A stretch of 64,000 nucleotides of DNA from Myoxocephalus aenaeus (GCA_038501785.1 JBAMJR010000503.1:306492-370491); one strand, 5' to 3'; positions 42,703-53,504 are shown, counted from the stretch's first letter. A program made the numbers and translations. The notes: generated from the sequence alone by a model not told the origin.

Positions 42703-43116
42703 CTATGTTTTTATAATCACAAATTTGACACAAAGCTAAATTTGATAAATCAGGTACTGTATAGTTTTGAGCGGCACGCTCTTGATGAGGGGAACTGTAA
42801 AACTCAGGCGGCTGGAGATATGAGGTTTAGTCACAAGCTCTTTTTAATACTTTTCATGGGTAGTATTTGTAAAAACCCACAGATATAATGGGGGACCAAT
42901 AGCATTGATATAAGAACAACTATGGAGATACTGAGGTTTCCGCTCTACAGCACCCACTATGTTTATTTCTTATTTATGTGAAAAGGACGCAAATTGATAT
43001 ATTTTGTTTTGTCGAGGCACTATGGGAAGCTCAATGAGGGTTAGAAATTAGTAAACTACAGACACATTGATGCTGTTTAAGTCAAATTCCTAGGCTAAGT
43101 TTTGTACCCCCAGTCC
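42703..43116. other. Non-coding stretch between Tc1 fragment and piggyBac derivative
   Basis: No gene or repeat recognised. Confidence 0.3.
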
Positions 43117-43256
43117 TTAACCCTTAGAAATTTGCGACCGCGGAGGCGTGGTATACGATGTCTATGTTTTGAAAATATTAATTTCTTCGCGATAATTATG
43201 CACAAAAATAAAAATGTAATTCTCAAAGATTCAGTAGAATTTCTGCGAGATCCTAC

Positions 43257-43443
43257 GTGAATTACAGCGAGATCAGAGCATTTAAACGTGTCGGACGACG
43301 CACCAGAGCTTCACTGGGGGTCAGAGAGAAAATGGCCCTGAACGAAGCAATTTTCAAGTGGATGTCGGAGCTTCAGAGGCTGGAGGATTCTATTCCTGAG
43401 ATGAAGAGGACAACTCCAATAAAAAGGGATCCATTTGAGATGG
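43257..43443 (+). CDS. Exon of unknown protein inside the piggyBac derivative
   Basis: An open frame ends at a good donor (ATGG then GTAAGTG). It reads FKRVGRRTRASLGVREKMAL then NEAIFKWMSELQRLEDSIPE and MKRTTPIKRDPFEMG. It is hydrophilic and helical, and occupies the place where the other two piggyBac derivatives keep their transposase N-terminal exon, but the sequence is not similar to theirs. I do not recognise it. It could be a diverged transposase N terminus or captured sequence; start codon (43257 or 43332) uncertain. Confidence 0.35.
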
Positions 43444-44045
43444 GTAAGTGTATTTACTGAACTTTGCAATAGCATATTTATGTTAGTAACGGGAGCCAGC
43501 TAGCGCTGCTGCTAACAGGAAGCTAGCGGGAGGTAGCTAACGGTAGCTAATGAGGAGATAGCTGCCTACAGGCTGAGCGGTGCTTAATCAAATATTGTCA
43601 CTATCCCCGTTAACTTTCTTTCAGTGAACTTAGTATGCCTGGTAGTGTTGGATCTCCGCTACGTGTTTGTAAGACTGTAACAATCGATAGTTTCATGTTA
43701 GCTTAGCAACATTAGCACATAGCCGTGTTGGATGTCGTCTTAGCTGTCTGTAATACTGAAAAACAGCACGGCACAGTACCGTAGCCCTCGTTAGTTTTGT
43801 TTATGTTGGCAACGTTAGTTGCTGTATCTCTGTTACGTGTTCGGAAAACGGCACGGTAAGTAATCGTTACTACCGTAGTGTTTACGTTACGTTAGCATTT
43901 TTAGCTCATGTCATGAGCATAGCTGGATCTCTGTTAGCTTAGCAACGTAGCACGTATCTCAAGCAGTGTCTTGAGCAGACATGGGCAAAGTACGGCCCCC
44001 GTTGGGCTTTTTAATCCGGCCCGCCGAACTTGTCCAAATATTATT

Positions 44046-44896
44046 ATTAGGGCTGCAACAACGAATCGATTATCAAAAGTGTTGGCAACGAATTTCATTA
44101 TCGATTCGTTGTGTCGTGCGATTATTACGCCAGTCAATAAGTCGCGGAGAAAGAAAAAAAAAAGAGCGGAGCAGAGCAAATGACCGGCCTGCGTTTCTGA
44201 GATTGGAGTGAGACACTGAGAAAAATAGAAGATCTTTGATGTGACGTGTCGAGTCTTGGCCAATCAGCGTTAAGATGTCTCCAGCGTCTTCATTTCCCTC
44301 AAACTTGTTTTTAATGGAAGCTAGTCGGCTTGCTATCACGTTAGCTAACGTGTTTGTTTTTATTTTACTCAAAGTAGAATGAATCAAATCACGTAGTTGG
44401 GCTTAGCCAACAACGTGATGTCGTGGTCGTAAGAGACCCAGAATGAAATAAGGAAGAGGACGCTCTATGTAGCGCAGCTTGATGCAGGGCTGAAATGAAG
44501 AGGTCAAAACAGATGTGAGAGGAGCAGTACAGCTTCCCTCTGTCCCAGTGTTTCATACATATTGATAAAGCAGGGCATGCTAAATGCAGCCTCTGCTCCA
44601 AGGAGATCAATTACAGTAAAAGGGGCTTGCATTTGGCAAATGTAAAGCATACATGTGTATGTTTTTAGTGTTAGTCCATTTTTATTTAATTTGTTTAATC
44701 AACAGCTCAGGGATGTTCAAGGAGCAACCTGTTTGTGCTTTCTGAAGATGTTTTGCACTGTGAATTTGCATGGTCAGTTCTGTTTTTGAATAAAGGGTTG
44801 GAAATTAATCCTTTTTTGATTTATTTATCCGATTCATCGATTAATCGAAAAAATAATCAACCAATTAATCGATTATTAAAATAATCGTTAGTTGCA
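44046..44896. mobile_element. hAT relic with 'AGGGCTGCAAC' left end and zinc finger
   Basis: TTAGGGCTGCAACAACGAATCG at the left and TAATCGATTATT...CGTTAGTTGCA at the right are the well-known TAGGGCTGCAAC-type hAT termini; the outermost right bases are lost. A zinc-finger remnant lies at 44549-44650, nested within the larger hAT element. Confidence 0.65.
44549..44650 (+). pseudogene. hAT zinc-finger exon remnant
   Basis: Reads FIHIDKAGHAKCSLCSKEIN then YSKRGLHLANVKH: a C-x2-C...H...H finger of the kind at the start of hAT transposases, similar to the finger at 52882-53142 and 63573-63833. Confidence 0.55.
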
Positions 44897-45643
44897 ATTC
44901 GTGCAATTTGTTAAATTGCACGAATTGTTGTTAAAGGCCAAATCCTTTCAGTGTAAAGATTTTTACATGTCATTTATATTAGTTCACACAAACACTCTGT
45001 TCCTGGCCCGCCCCCTCTGTCAAATTTTAGAACCCATTGTGGCCCGCGAGTCAAAAAGTTTGCCCACCCCTGGTATTGAGCATAGTGTTGGATCTCCGTT
45101 AGGTGTCGGTGTGTAATCATTACTTTCTTTCAGTGAACTAATTCTAACGAGTAGTAATTTATTTTACAGAGGATTCACAGCTGCGAGGGTACAGAGGACA
45201 ACATGCAGCATCGCAGTCCAACTCTGCCTGCCAACGGATTACCACCGCAGGCCACAGCACATCAACCCACCATATAATAATACCTTTTGGTTTTAGACAT
45301 TTATTTATATGTATTTACCATTTTATTCATATAGTTCACTGCTTTTGTGAACCTAATACCTTTGGTAAAACAATTTCTAGCACCAAAACAGTTCAACCAC
45401 CTGAGTAAAGTTATGTTTTCACAAGAGATATGAAGAATTTCCAAAATTGAGATTCAATTTTTCAGCTTTAGGGCCATATTATCTCTTTACACTTGTGTTT
45501 TAGGACAATGGTGCCTAATTATATAGAGAGCTGAGATTGTTCTGCAATTTTGTATGTAAAAAACATGGGTATCTATCCTTTAAAAGGTGAATTTAAGAAA
45601 TTATGTAAAATCGAGAACATGACCCCCGACTCCAGAGGGTTAA

Positions 45644-46567
45644 GTCATCAGGTCAAAGTGGAGGAGAAAGTAACACCAGCCGGGAGGGGTGTCATCGAGG
45701 AAGAATACATTATAATTTATGTATCTGCCGAACACTTTTACTGTGTCCAAAACAACCGAGACCAAGGACAGGAAACGTGATCAGAAATGACCCAGTACGC
45801 AAAGAACACAGCCGGGTGGAGTTATCTGCGTGTGTGGGTGTTCACAGTACTGCAGTTGCTCCTGGAAAATTCAATCCGCAAAAAGTTAAAGAGCGAGTTA
45901 AAGTTGATAAAGAGTGAGAAAGTCTGCCAAAAAAAAGAAGGAAGGCTGAATTAATGTTGAATTAATTCTGAATGCGCTGAATGTTTCATGGCCCACCAAA
46001 ACAAGACATTCATTTTACAACACACGTCAGTGCACTTTGCCACTTTGTCCTTATGACAGTCAGACAGTGCTGTTCTGTCTGTTCTAGCCATTGGCAGCAA
46101 TACAGCAGAGTCACGGTTCCACCTTCACACTCCTGCATGGAACAAGCAAGGTCCCCCTCGAGCATCTTTACAAAGACATACTACTTTTTACCCATTCTGG
46201 TCATGAGCTGGTCGGGACGTTACCCAGGCAACATGTCACGGGTGTCGTGCATGCATCAGGGTTAGTCCTGCCACTGATGCACGACCGCTAAAATCAATAG
46301 GGTTCTGCAAACAGACCTATACCCAGTGGATCGCTACAAAGCATAGCGTTGTCGGTGGGTTTTAGACCACATCAGGTTTAGGTTTGCTATATTCAGAAGT
46401 AGATTCATTTTGACATGTAATAGCACGGTAGACACGGCTTTAATTGATCAAATTAATTCTGCTCCCATTCTGTTTCACATTGTTTCACAGTCCTTCCAGC
46501 ATGCACAATACCAGGGGCCCTGATCCACCTAAATGGAACAGGGTCATAATAATTAATAATATTTGGA

Positions 46568-46570
<3 letters not shown>
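45644..46570. other. Non-coding or unassigned stretch
   Basis: A 66-codon plus-strand frame at 46091-46291 (LLHGTSKVPLEHLYKDILLF, HELVGTLPRQHVTGVVHASG) has protein-like composition, but I recognise no family, see no splice signals, and would not call it a gene. Confidence 0.25.

Positions 46571-46619
<49 letters not shown>
46571..46619. repeat. (AC)n microsatellite
   Basis: About 24 uninterrupted AC units. Confidence 0.95.
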
Positions 46620-46620
<1 letters not shown>

Positions 46621-46991
46621 TCATTTACCAGTCAGGTTTACCCAGGTCTGGTCTTAGTGACGCAGACACGGGCCAGGTACAGGCCCTTAGGTTTTAGTGG
46701 AGATGAGAATGCTACACACATCTTCATAGTGTGACATCATCCTGATCCTAGGTGATCGGAGACGGCGAATCAGATGAAGTGAAGATAAACTACCTTTTGC
46801 GAGTAAAAAGCGAATACTTTTTCAGCACTGTTCAACATGATGTGAAAGTGTTATTTCAAACTGCACTGTCCGCTATCCCTCACCCAATGAGCACAGCTAG
46901 CCCAACTAATATCAAACTGTCACACAGAAGCTGACACAAAAGTGTCCGTATATTAGTTCGCCTCGTATCTGAACATTCTCATGTTGGTTAC
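46620..46991. other. Unassigned stretch
   Basis: A short frame at 46752-46934 reads GDGESDEVKINYLLRVKSEY; no family recognised. Confidence 0.2.
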
Positions 46992-48150
46992 CAGTGTTTC
47001 CCCTAGGTTTACAGCTTAGGGGGGGGTGGCGATGGCGGCACCGACAAACACTTAAAGTAGTGGTTCTCAAACTTTTCCTGTAAATAACTTCATTTTGTGA
47101 CTCCATCTGTGCTTTTATAAATAACAGAATTAAGAAAATTGCAATCACTTTCAAGTAAATCAGATTGATCCATCAGACAATTTTTTATTTTTAAATTGCA
47201 ATCACTTAGAACAATGAAAATAAAGTTATATCTGTGCAAAAAATTACTAATATTTAGTTACTACTAAATAGCTCATTGTGGAAAATAATAAGCTATATTT
47301 TTTTTTTGCCAAACAAAACAGAATGAGTGCAGATATGTAACCATCAGATTGCATCAGTATTAGTGGAGCAGTGAGCCTCTACACATCTTTATAAACGGGG
47401 TTGTAGATTTGATACAATTCATGTTCAACGTTGAGCCGAGATCTGTTTTCTGTTTTGAGAGACACAGCAGCAGAAAGGATGACGTCACGGAGACTTCTGG
47501 CAAAGTGGCAAAAGTCGAGTCGCGCATGTGCAAGTGTAACCTGTTAACGGCGTAACGTAAACATTTACCCGAAAGTACAGGCATTTCTCCATGTATTTAT
47601 TAATGACTTAGTTTTATGTCTGTGTACTTTTGTAATATGTGAAGCCAGCAGCTCATTGTTGGGTAGAAGACACGAGCACTTTGTCTCTTTCACCTGGAGC
47701 AAGAGAGCTGCTCCGGGTTCAGAGAGCTGCTCCGGTGCGAGAAGCAACTCCGGTGTTCCTCACAGTAGAGCTGCTGTTGCCATCTTCACCCTGGAAGCAT
47801 TTAAAACGCAGATATAGCGGTCTGCTTTTCACGAGACATATTTTTCGACGCTCTCTGTCCGCTGCTATGTTCTCAGTGCTCACGTGTCTGTACGCATCGG
47901 GGCGGAACTCCGCTGTGCGCGATGCAGAGCAGAGGAGAAGTGTTAACGTGACCATGTAGAGACAGAAATGACAAGCTGTCGTGTGGATAAGATCAATAAA
48001 ATACAGCCGTTTAGTTTGTTTAATGACAGAACAAGGTGTAGACCTGTTCTATAGGAAAGAGAAACTTGTGATCTGGAGCTACAAAATTACAGGGGGGCGG
48101 GGGGTTTCTTCAGGGGGGCGCCCCCTATTCTAACGGTGGGGGAAACACTG
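46992..48150. mobile_element. hAT element ('CAGTGTTTCCCC' ends)
   Basis: Left CAGTGTTTCCCCTAGG and right GGGGGAAACACTG are inverted. GTTAC lies directly outside each end (46987-46991 and 48151-48155), a partial target duplication. The interior 47055-47640 matches the hAT relic at 5638-6095, including CAGTGG-like TTCTCAAACTTTTCCTG, so an older relic is nested or shared. Confidence 0.65.
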
Positions 48151-48652
48151 GTTACTGAGCTGCTGCCCCTCCTCCCTCAACCCGCAGGCAGTGAATCACA
48201 TCAGTAAAGAGAGGAGGACAGACCGGAGGAATGATCCTGACTGATGTCTGCGTTCTTCACTACCTCATTTAGTATTGTGAGGTCAGGGATTACATGTATT
48301 TTAATGACATTTTAGATGTTTCCAGTGGGATATTAATGATTTGTAGAAGAACGTTGCTGTTATAAACATCACTTTTGCTGCTCTAGAAAACATTTAGTTA
48401 TATTTAAGTATTATAAGTATTTATGAAGTTTAGCGGTAGTTCAGTCAAGAAGACTCTCTTTACACTCTTCATTCATAATCTCAGTCTCTCGCTCTCCCCT
48501 GTGACATCGTTGCTGTCAAACTTAAAAAATGTCAGTTGTGACTTCAGCACAATCAGACGTGACCCTTCTCCACCCAAGTCACCTCCAGTCAGCGTCACAG
48601 TCCTGCTCCTCATGCATCATTGGATTGCAGCAACCCCCTTCACCACCACCAG
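48151..48652. other. Unassigned stretch before the LTR
   Basis: No gene recognised. Confidence 0.25.
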
Positions 48653-49211
48653 TGTCAGGATTCCAGGGGGGATTCTACCTTATGCAGACCACAGGAGGAC
48701 AGTTTCAGTTAAAGGAGTTTATTGGAGTCTCCACCAGACCGTGTGGAGCCCGAGGTCCGACACAAAAGCCACCAGTTGCAAACGTGAGCTCCGTGGCACG
48801 ACGCAGGAGACTGGGGCGGTAGATTGCGGTGTAAGTCCCGTGGCTTGACACCGGGGAAGAGGGCGGACGAACTGGAACTCTGAAAGCGACAAGAGAAGGA
48901 GTTAGAGACAACCCAGACAACGGCGAACCTCACAGGGCGACAGTGATGGCTACCGGGGTTGAAGACGTAACAGACTGACAACCCAGGTCTGCAGGACCAG
49001 GGTTGATATGCAGCCGGTGATGAGCAGGATTGGCCGCAGCTGTCCACCGCTCGGGGGTGTGGTCATGGGCGTAGTCAAGAGGTAGGACCAAGAACACCCA
49101 CAACGAGCACATGGCAAAAACACAACAAACAGGGGGATGACAGACACATGAGGTAAGGAGACTTGGGGGAACAGAGGTAAGCACACAAAGGGTCAGACAG
49201 GGATCCTGACA
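48653..49211 (-). mobile_element. LTR (solo) of a retroelement, minus strand
   Basis: The segment starts TGTCAGGATTCC and ends GGATCCTGACA, giving TG...CA and an 11-base inverted terminal match. On the minus strand AATAAACTCC near its end is a polyadenylation signal, followed by a T/G-rich stretch. No flanking duplication was found; it abuts the Ngaro RNase H frame directly. Confidence 0.55.
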
Positions 49212-49212
49212 G

Positions 49213-49690
49213 AGGCAGCGCGATCCTCCTCGGTTGATGTCTACTACTGCGCTGTTGTCGGAGTAGATGGTTATGGTCTTTTTGGGCCATTCGTGCCCCC
49301 AAAGGACGGTTGCTATGACTATGGGGTACGTTTAGAAGATTGCGGAGGAGGGGGTCAGGGATGCGGATTTGGGCGGCCATGGGGCTGAGAACCACTTTTT
49401 GCCGTAGAGGCCGCCGAAGCCGATGGAGGGTGCTGCGTCTGTGAAGAGCTGGACGTCTTCCGGTTTGGTGATGTGGTCGTCATAGAAGAGGGAAATGCCG
49501 TTCCAGTAGAGGGACTGGTGCCATAATTTGAGTTTGGCTTAGTCGAGTGTGTGTGGAGATTTGCGACGGCGGCGGCGACTGAGAGGAGGTGTGACAGGAA
49601 GGATCGACCCTGGGGAATGATGCGTATGGCGTAGTTAAGGTGGCCTAGCAGCGAAAGTTGGTACTCCGGGTTCTTGGAACGCGGAGGTCA
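49213..49690 (-). pseudogene. Ngaro/DIRS-type RNase H fragment
   Basis: The minus strand reads LGHLNYAIRIIPQGRSFLSH, then in a shifted frame YWNGISLFYDDHITKPEDVQ, LFTDAAPSIGFGGLYGKKWF, TYPIVIATVLWGHEWPKKTI and TIYSDNSAVVDINRG. TDAA and YSDN are the RNase H catalytic neighbourhoods of Ngaro-like tyrosine-recombinase retroelements. Broken by at least one shift and one stop; ends at the LTR. Confidence 0.8.
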
Positions 49691-49739
49691 TGGTATGGTT
49701 GCGTACTGCATAGATTAGGCTGTGCTAGGGATTATGCTG

Positions 49740-50210
49740 TTAATGCTTGTTATGGAAGAGCCGCGGGGGAATAAAAGGTCTATTGTAAGTCTCTTTTTCC
49801 CCAGAGTATTTCCTGGTAGCTATGCCAATTTGACTTATCCTGAATGTGAGGAAGGGCGGACTGGTGAGCAGGCCGATCATGTATGCATTTTTAACTTCCT
49901 TGGCCAGGAGTTCGTCGACTGTGTCGTGCTCAGAGCTGGCGGATTGAAGGTTTCTGCATGTGAAGGGAGACTCGGGCTTCGCCTGTACGCCTGGGTGGAA
50001 GCCGTGTGCGAGGCCCTGTATAAGATATCTTGTGAGCTGGCGGTCGGGGTGGCCTTTGAGGGCGGAAGCTAATGCGTGTATATTAATCGGTGTACTGAGG
50101 AATTTACAGAGGTTTTGCTGAACTGGATTGTGGGGGCAGATTGGTCTGGCGTGGGCCCCGCTGCAAAAGGAGCAGGTGTGGAAGGTTCTCCCTCTCCTGT
50201 CTACGCTCAT
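49740..50210 (-). pseudogene. Ngaro-type retroelement: Gag-like finger and RT start
   Basis: An open minus-strand frame of 156 residues. Near the start is a cysteine/histidine cluster (FHTCSFCSGAHARPICPHN), then LTRYLIQGLAHGFHPGVQA, SPFTCRNLQSASSEHDTVDE, LTSPPFLTFRISQIGIATRK and YSGEKETYNRPFI. The last blocks are the entry into the reverse transcriptase ('FRxSPIGVATRKxSxKKRLI' in relatives), after which a frameshift and deletion lead to RNase H. Same element as 49213-49690. Confidence 0.75.
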
Positions 50211-50414
50211 GGAGGGAGGGCCTGAGGTGGTTTGCGTCCTACTGACACACCTGACCAGCCCAACCCCTTAAAACCGCACCACGCAAAAAAAACACAAAAA
50301 GCAGGAAACTTACCAGATGCTGTTCATTAAAGACAGAGTCCATCCTCTCTCCTTAATAAAAGTTCAGCAACACTGTTGTACAGTTTATCGGTGCGCTTCA
50401 GTTCCAGGGTGTGT

Positions 50415-50795
50415 ACTGACACACTGACCAATCAAGCGTTCGTTAATGGTCATGCGGGCTGTGTGGCAAAACAGATGCTAGCAGGCCTTCTCATATAGTT
50501 TAATCAGCTCTCTAATTCCATAGAGAAACAGAAGTGAAATGTGATTGGATGAGCACTGTTAACCAGCGGCTTCACAGCGCCATGCAGCAGGCTCAAGCTC
50601 AAGGCAACAGAGGAGGTGTGCAATGAGAAAATAAGATAATAGGGAAAAATAATGATAATACATGTAGTGCATTTGTGAAAAACAATTACACTTTTAAATA
50701 GCTATAACTTTTTATTAAATAATACAAAAATTAAATTTAAACTTTGTGATTCTGTTTAGGCCAGCAGAGACGGCCCGCCACTAGTTAAAACTTTA
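50415..50795 (-). repeat. 'AGTGGCGGGCC'-family copy with one terminus
   Basis: The right edge GACGGCCCGCCACTA is the terminus. The body matches 28283-28630 and the reverse of 56818-57165 (TTAGGCCAGCAGAGACGGCC, TTCTCATTGCAC on the reverse). Confidence 0.7.
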
Positions 50796-51419
50796 TAAAA
50801 ACAATTAACAACCCACAACTAACGCTCTTTAACCTTCAGACACTGAGGTCATTTTCTCGATTTTACATAATTTCTTAAATTCACCTTTTAAAGGCACTTG
50901 CATACGCGATACATACCCATGTTGTACATCAAAAATTGCAGAACAATCTCAGCTCTCTATGTAATGAGGCACTATTGGTGTAAAGAGAAAATATGACTAA
51001 AGCTGAAAAATGTAATGTAAAATTCTTCATATCTCTTGTGAGAACATAACTTTACTCAGGTGGTCGAACGGTTTTGGTGCTTGAAATTGGTTTACCAAAG
51101 GTCTTAGGTTCACAAAAGCAGTGGAATATATGAATAAAATGGTAGATACCAAATGTTTTTATTATCGTTTTTTTGAGTGGAAATGTGGTCTGTCACCTTT
51201 TAACCAAAATGATAAAAATGGGACTGAGAAATGACTTCATACTGCAGATCAAGCTTCATGGGGTGTGTGCAAATGAAAAATGACCATTACAACATTTTTG
51301 GTTTTCAAAGAAAATATGTATTATACATAAAAGAAAAAAAAATACACAATATACATGTTCAGAAATAGAAAACCGACCCGGGCTGGTGGGGATGGCTGCG
51401 CTAGAGGGGCTAGTGGTGG

Positions 51420-51620
51420 TGAATCCTCTCTGTAAACTAAATGACTCCTAGTCAATACTAACTTCACACAGTTTGAACAGTTCAACGGGTGTACATGTGG
51501 AGCTGAGCTGTGTACCTGGTGAGCAGTGGCCGGGTCTTGGTCAGTCTTCCACGACAGCGTAGGTGCTGGTGGCTGGAGCGAAGCTGCATGTTGTCCACTG
51601 CTGCAGATGTGAATCCTCTC
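51420..51620 (-). pseudogene. piggyBac transposase second-exon remnant
   Basis: After acceptor TTTTACAG (read on the minus strand at about 51612) the frame contains LQPPAPTLSWKTDQDPATA then PLNCSNCVK. It parallels PPAPTLSWRTDEDPDTAPP of the copy at 54736-55069 and breaks off before the catalytic domain. Confidence 0.6.
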
Positions 51621-51879
51621 TGTAAAATAAATGACTACTGATCAAGTTCAATGAAAGAAAATTACGATTGCACACCAAAACACGTAACAGAGATCCAACA
51701 TGGACTATGCTCAGGGCATGAGCTAGATGTGCTAAACGTTGCTAATGTAAACAAACTACGTCCGTACCTGCGTTACGCCAGACTCGGGCACCGAAGGGAG
51801 CGGGACCAGCTAAATGTGCTCACTCTGCTAGCGTAAATATGCTATTGCAACACAAAGTTTAGTAGCTAAATACACTTAC

Positions 51880-52004
51880 CCATCTTCAACTTGATCCCTT
51901 CTGTCTGCATATTCCTCTTCGTCGCAGGAGTCTGACGCTCCTGTCGTCCTCGTCGCCAAAATCGCCGCCACAGCTTCCTGCATAGTAAAGTACGTCCTCG
52001 CCAT
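51880..52004 (-). CDS. piggyBac transposase N-terminal exon
   Basis: ATG at 52002-52004 opens MARTYFTMQEAVAAILA then SDSCDEEEYADRRDQVEDG and reaches donor GTAAGTG (51873-51879). The 'YFTxxEAxxxIL' start followed by an acidic patch is the usual N terminus of piggyBac transposases (PGBD4-like). The donor position and acidic end are the same as in the exon at 54259-54377. Partial gene: the catalytic exon sequence is deleted. Confidence 0.65.
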
Positions 52005-52329
52005 AATCTCTTCTTTATGACTGAAAACACCAGCGTGTTTACAGAGCTCAGTTGAGTTCCATGCTTGTTCTTTGTGATTTTCTTGAGTGTTCATTGGTCA
52101 GTTTCTTCACAAAATGTCGACAGACATACAAATTGACAAATCACGGTGAAGGATTTCGGCACCACGTCACAAGACACATCCCTGCCCCTACACATAAACA
52201 TTTTGTAACACTAATAATTGTACATTTATAAAAATGACACCGCCGAACTGCATGCTGGGTACAGCTCACCCACTATCAAACCAAGAAGAAACTCCTTCGC
52301 AGGAAGAGACAGACCCTTCAGTGAATACA

Positions 52330-52719
52330 GTGAAACTGCCAGAATCTTACAAAATACTGTGATATGAATTTTTGGCCATACCGCCCAGCCCTAATACCCA
52401 GCCCTGGCATTCCCACCTTATGATCGGATTTCACTTCCGATCATAATTTTGTATTATGATTTCACTCTATATGCAAATAAACAGGAGGCGAGGCAGAATG
52501 GCTGGAAGACAGCTCTGTACCCGGCCACGGCGGCAGAGGGCAAGTAGGGTACCCCCAACAACCGAGGCACCCTTCAACCCTCTTTCAGCTGAACGCGGCG
52601 TGGTTGCTTGTCGTTACAACCAGGCATGAAAACGGGTCAGGGATGAAAAAGGTAAGAAGGATATTACCCCTCTAGGGGGTTCCGGGGGCATGCTCCCCGT
52701 AAGAAAAATTTAAATATTA
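52330..52719. other. hAT terminus relic and unassigned sequence
   Basis: TGGCCATACCGCCCAGCCCTA (52375-52395) is a hAT-type right terminus (inward TAGGGCTGGGCGG) without a left partner. The rest is unassigned. Confidence 0.45.
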
Positions 52720-52881
52720 CATATTTTAAAGCATCAATCTGATGCATTTTGAGATGCTTTTTTTGCCAACCTGGGGAGAGCTGGAGAAACTTAACTTCAG
52801 CCATGAGTCAAAAATTATTATGGCCTCCTTATTAAGTATTATGCAAGCCATTTCATGCCAGCCTGTCACTGGGTCTAACAT

Positions 52882-53142
52882 TTACAGTATATGAGGCACA
52901 ATGTGGTAAGGGAGAGCATGGCTGCCTTTGTTAGCATAATTTATATCTTTGATGCAGAGAATGCATCTGGCGAATCCCTGCCTGTTGATTTTGGAGAATA
53001 CATCTCCTAGATGAAAGGACACCTCTTGCCCTTTTATTGAGACCTTGCCTTCCAGTTTTAGCCACGACCAGTTCCAGCTGCATTTCAATCCAGCATCCAG
53101 CTGTTTAACAATGGCTGCATCCTTCTCCCCTAACACACTCAT
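52882..53142 (-). CDS. Zinc-finger protein exon of a transposon (copy A)
   Basis: 86 residues: MSVLGEKDAAIVKQLDAGLK, SWNWSWLKLEGKVSIKGQEV, LGDVFSKINRQGFARCILCI, then KDINYANKGSHALPYHIVPH. The C-x2-C...H...H finger preceded by 'FSKxxRxGFAxC' matches the N-terminal finger of hAT-type transposases. On the minus strand TTTTTGCAG lies just before the ATG, so it is a second exon with an untranslated first exon. It stops soon after the finger with no catalytic domain following. Few differences from copy B (63573-63833). Confidence 0.6.
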   Translation of the reverse strand: MSVLGEKDAAIVKQLDAGLKCSWNWSWLKLEGKVSIKGQEVSFHLGDVFSKINRQGFARCILCIKDINYANKGSHALPYHIVPHIL

Positions 53143-53192
53143 TCTGCAAAAATAATGTTTGTATTAGTGTTAACTTCTAGTTTAGCCTTATT

Positions 53193-53417
53193 CAGACCTG
53201 CCAACCTTGATATTTTTTGCGTACCGACGAGGGGGGGATGGGAATTGACGACGACTAATAGGGGACAAGTCATTAAATACTTGTCATGCATTATATTGCA
53301 TTGCATATAATGTGTGCTGGTCAATTAGTCTAAAATTAATTTTAGACTAATTTTTACCAGCGTACTAAGTCAAAATGCGTATCTGCTACGCAAATTGCGT
53401 ACAGGTTGGCAGGTCTG
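53193..53417. mobile_element. 225-bp MITE, 'CAGACCTGCCAACC' ends, in copy A
   Basis: CAGACCTGCCAACC at the left and GGTTGGCAGGTCTG at the right. Flanking CTTATT/GTTATT is a near 6-bp duplication. Same element and position as 63295-63522. Confidence 0.75.
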
Positions 53418-53504
53418 GTTATTGATATAACGGTGGACCACTTTACCTTCTGCCTTGTCAGTCCCCTCACCTCAAAATCGACCTCCTCAAAAACGGTAGC
53501 GTTA

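Larger units (their letters stand above)
43976..45072. mobile_element. Non-autonomous hAT element, nested, 8-bp duplication
   Basis: Left CAGACATGGGCAAAGTACGG and right (inward) CAGGGGTGGGCAAACTTTTT. Flanks GTCTTGAG (43968-43975) and GTATTGAG (45073-45080) match 7 of 8. The right quarter resembles 3950-4024. Another hAT relic lies inside it. Confidence 0.8.
43121..45639 (+). mobile_element. piggyBac deletion derivative, copy 1
   Basis: TTAA at 43117-43120 and 45640-45643 flank ends CCCTTAGAAATTTGCG and (inward) CCCTCTGGAGTCGGGG. The right 350 bp equal the piggyBac ends at 50833 and 55500-55882. A donor-bearing exon is present at the left, and a short exon-like remnant after TTTTACAG near 45170. 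The transposase catalytic region is absent. A hAT element is nested at 43976-45072. Confidence 0.7.
50833..52150 (-). mobile_element. piggyBac deletion derivative, copy 2 (minus strand)
   Basis: TTAA at 50829-50832, then CCTTCAGACACTGAGGTCAT, the family terminus. The 3' region runs to about 51180, C-terminal-side remnants at 51370-51620, and an N-terminal exon at 51880-52004. The 5' terminus beyond 52150 was not located. No catalytic domain. Confidence 0.7.
52720..53504 (-). repeat. Inverted copy A of a 0.79-kb gene-bearing repeat
   Basis: Reverse complement of 63208-63995 with only scattered differences across the whole length, including the ORF, the intron boundary and the nested 225-bp element. 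The homology ends sharply at GTAGCGTTA (53504) and near 52720; at 63995 it is close to the window edge. Confidence 0.92.

Noticed and set aside
49722..50072. Plus-strand frame opposite the Ngaro gene
   Set aside because: Shadow; the Cys/His cluster and RT motif are on the minus strand.
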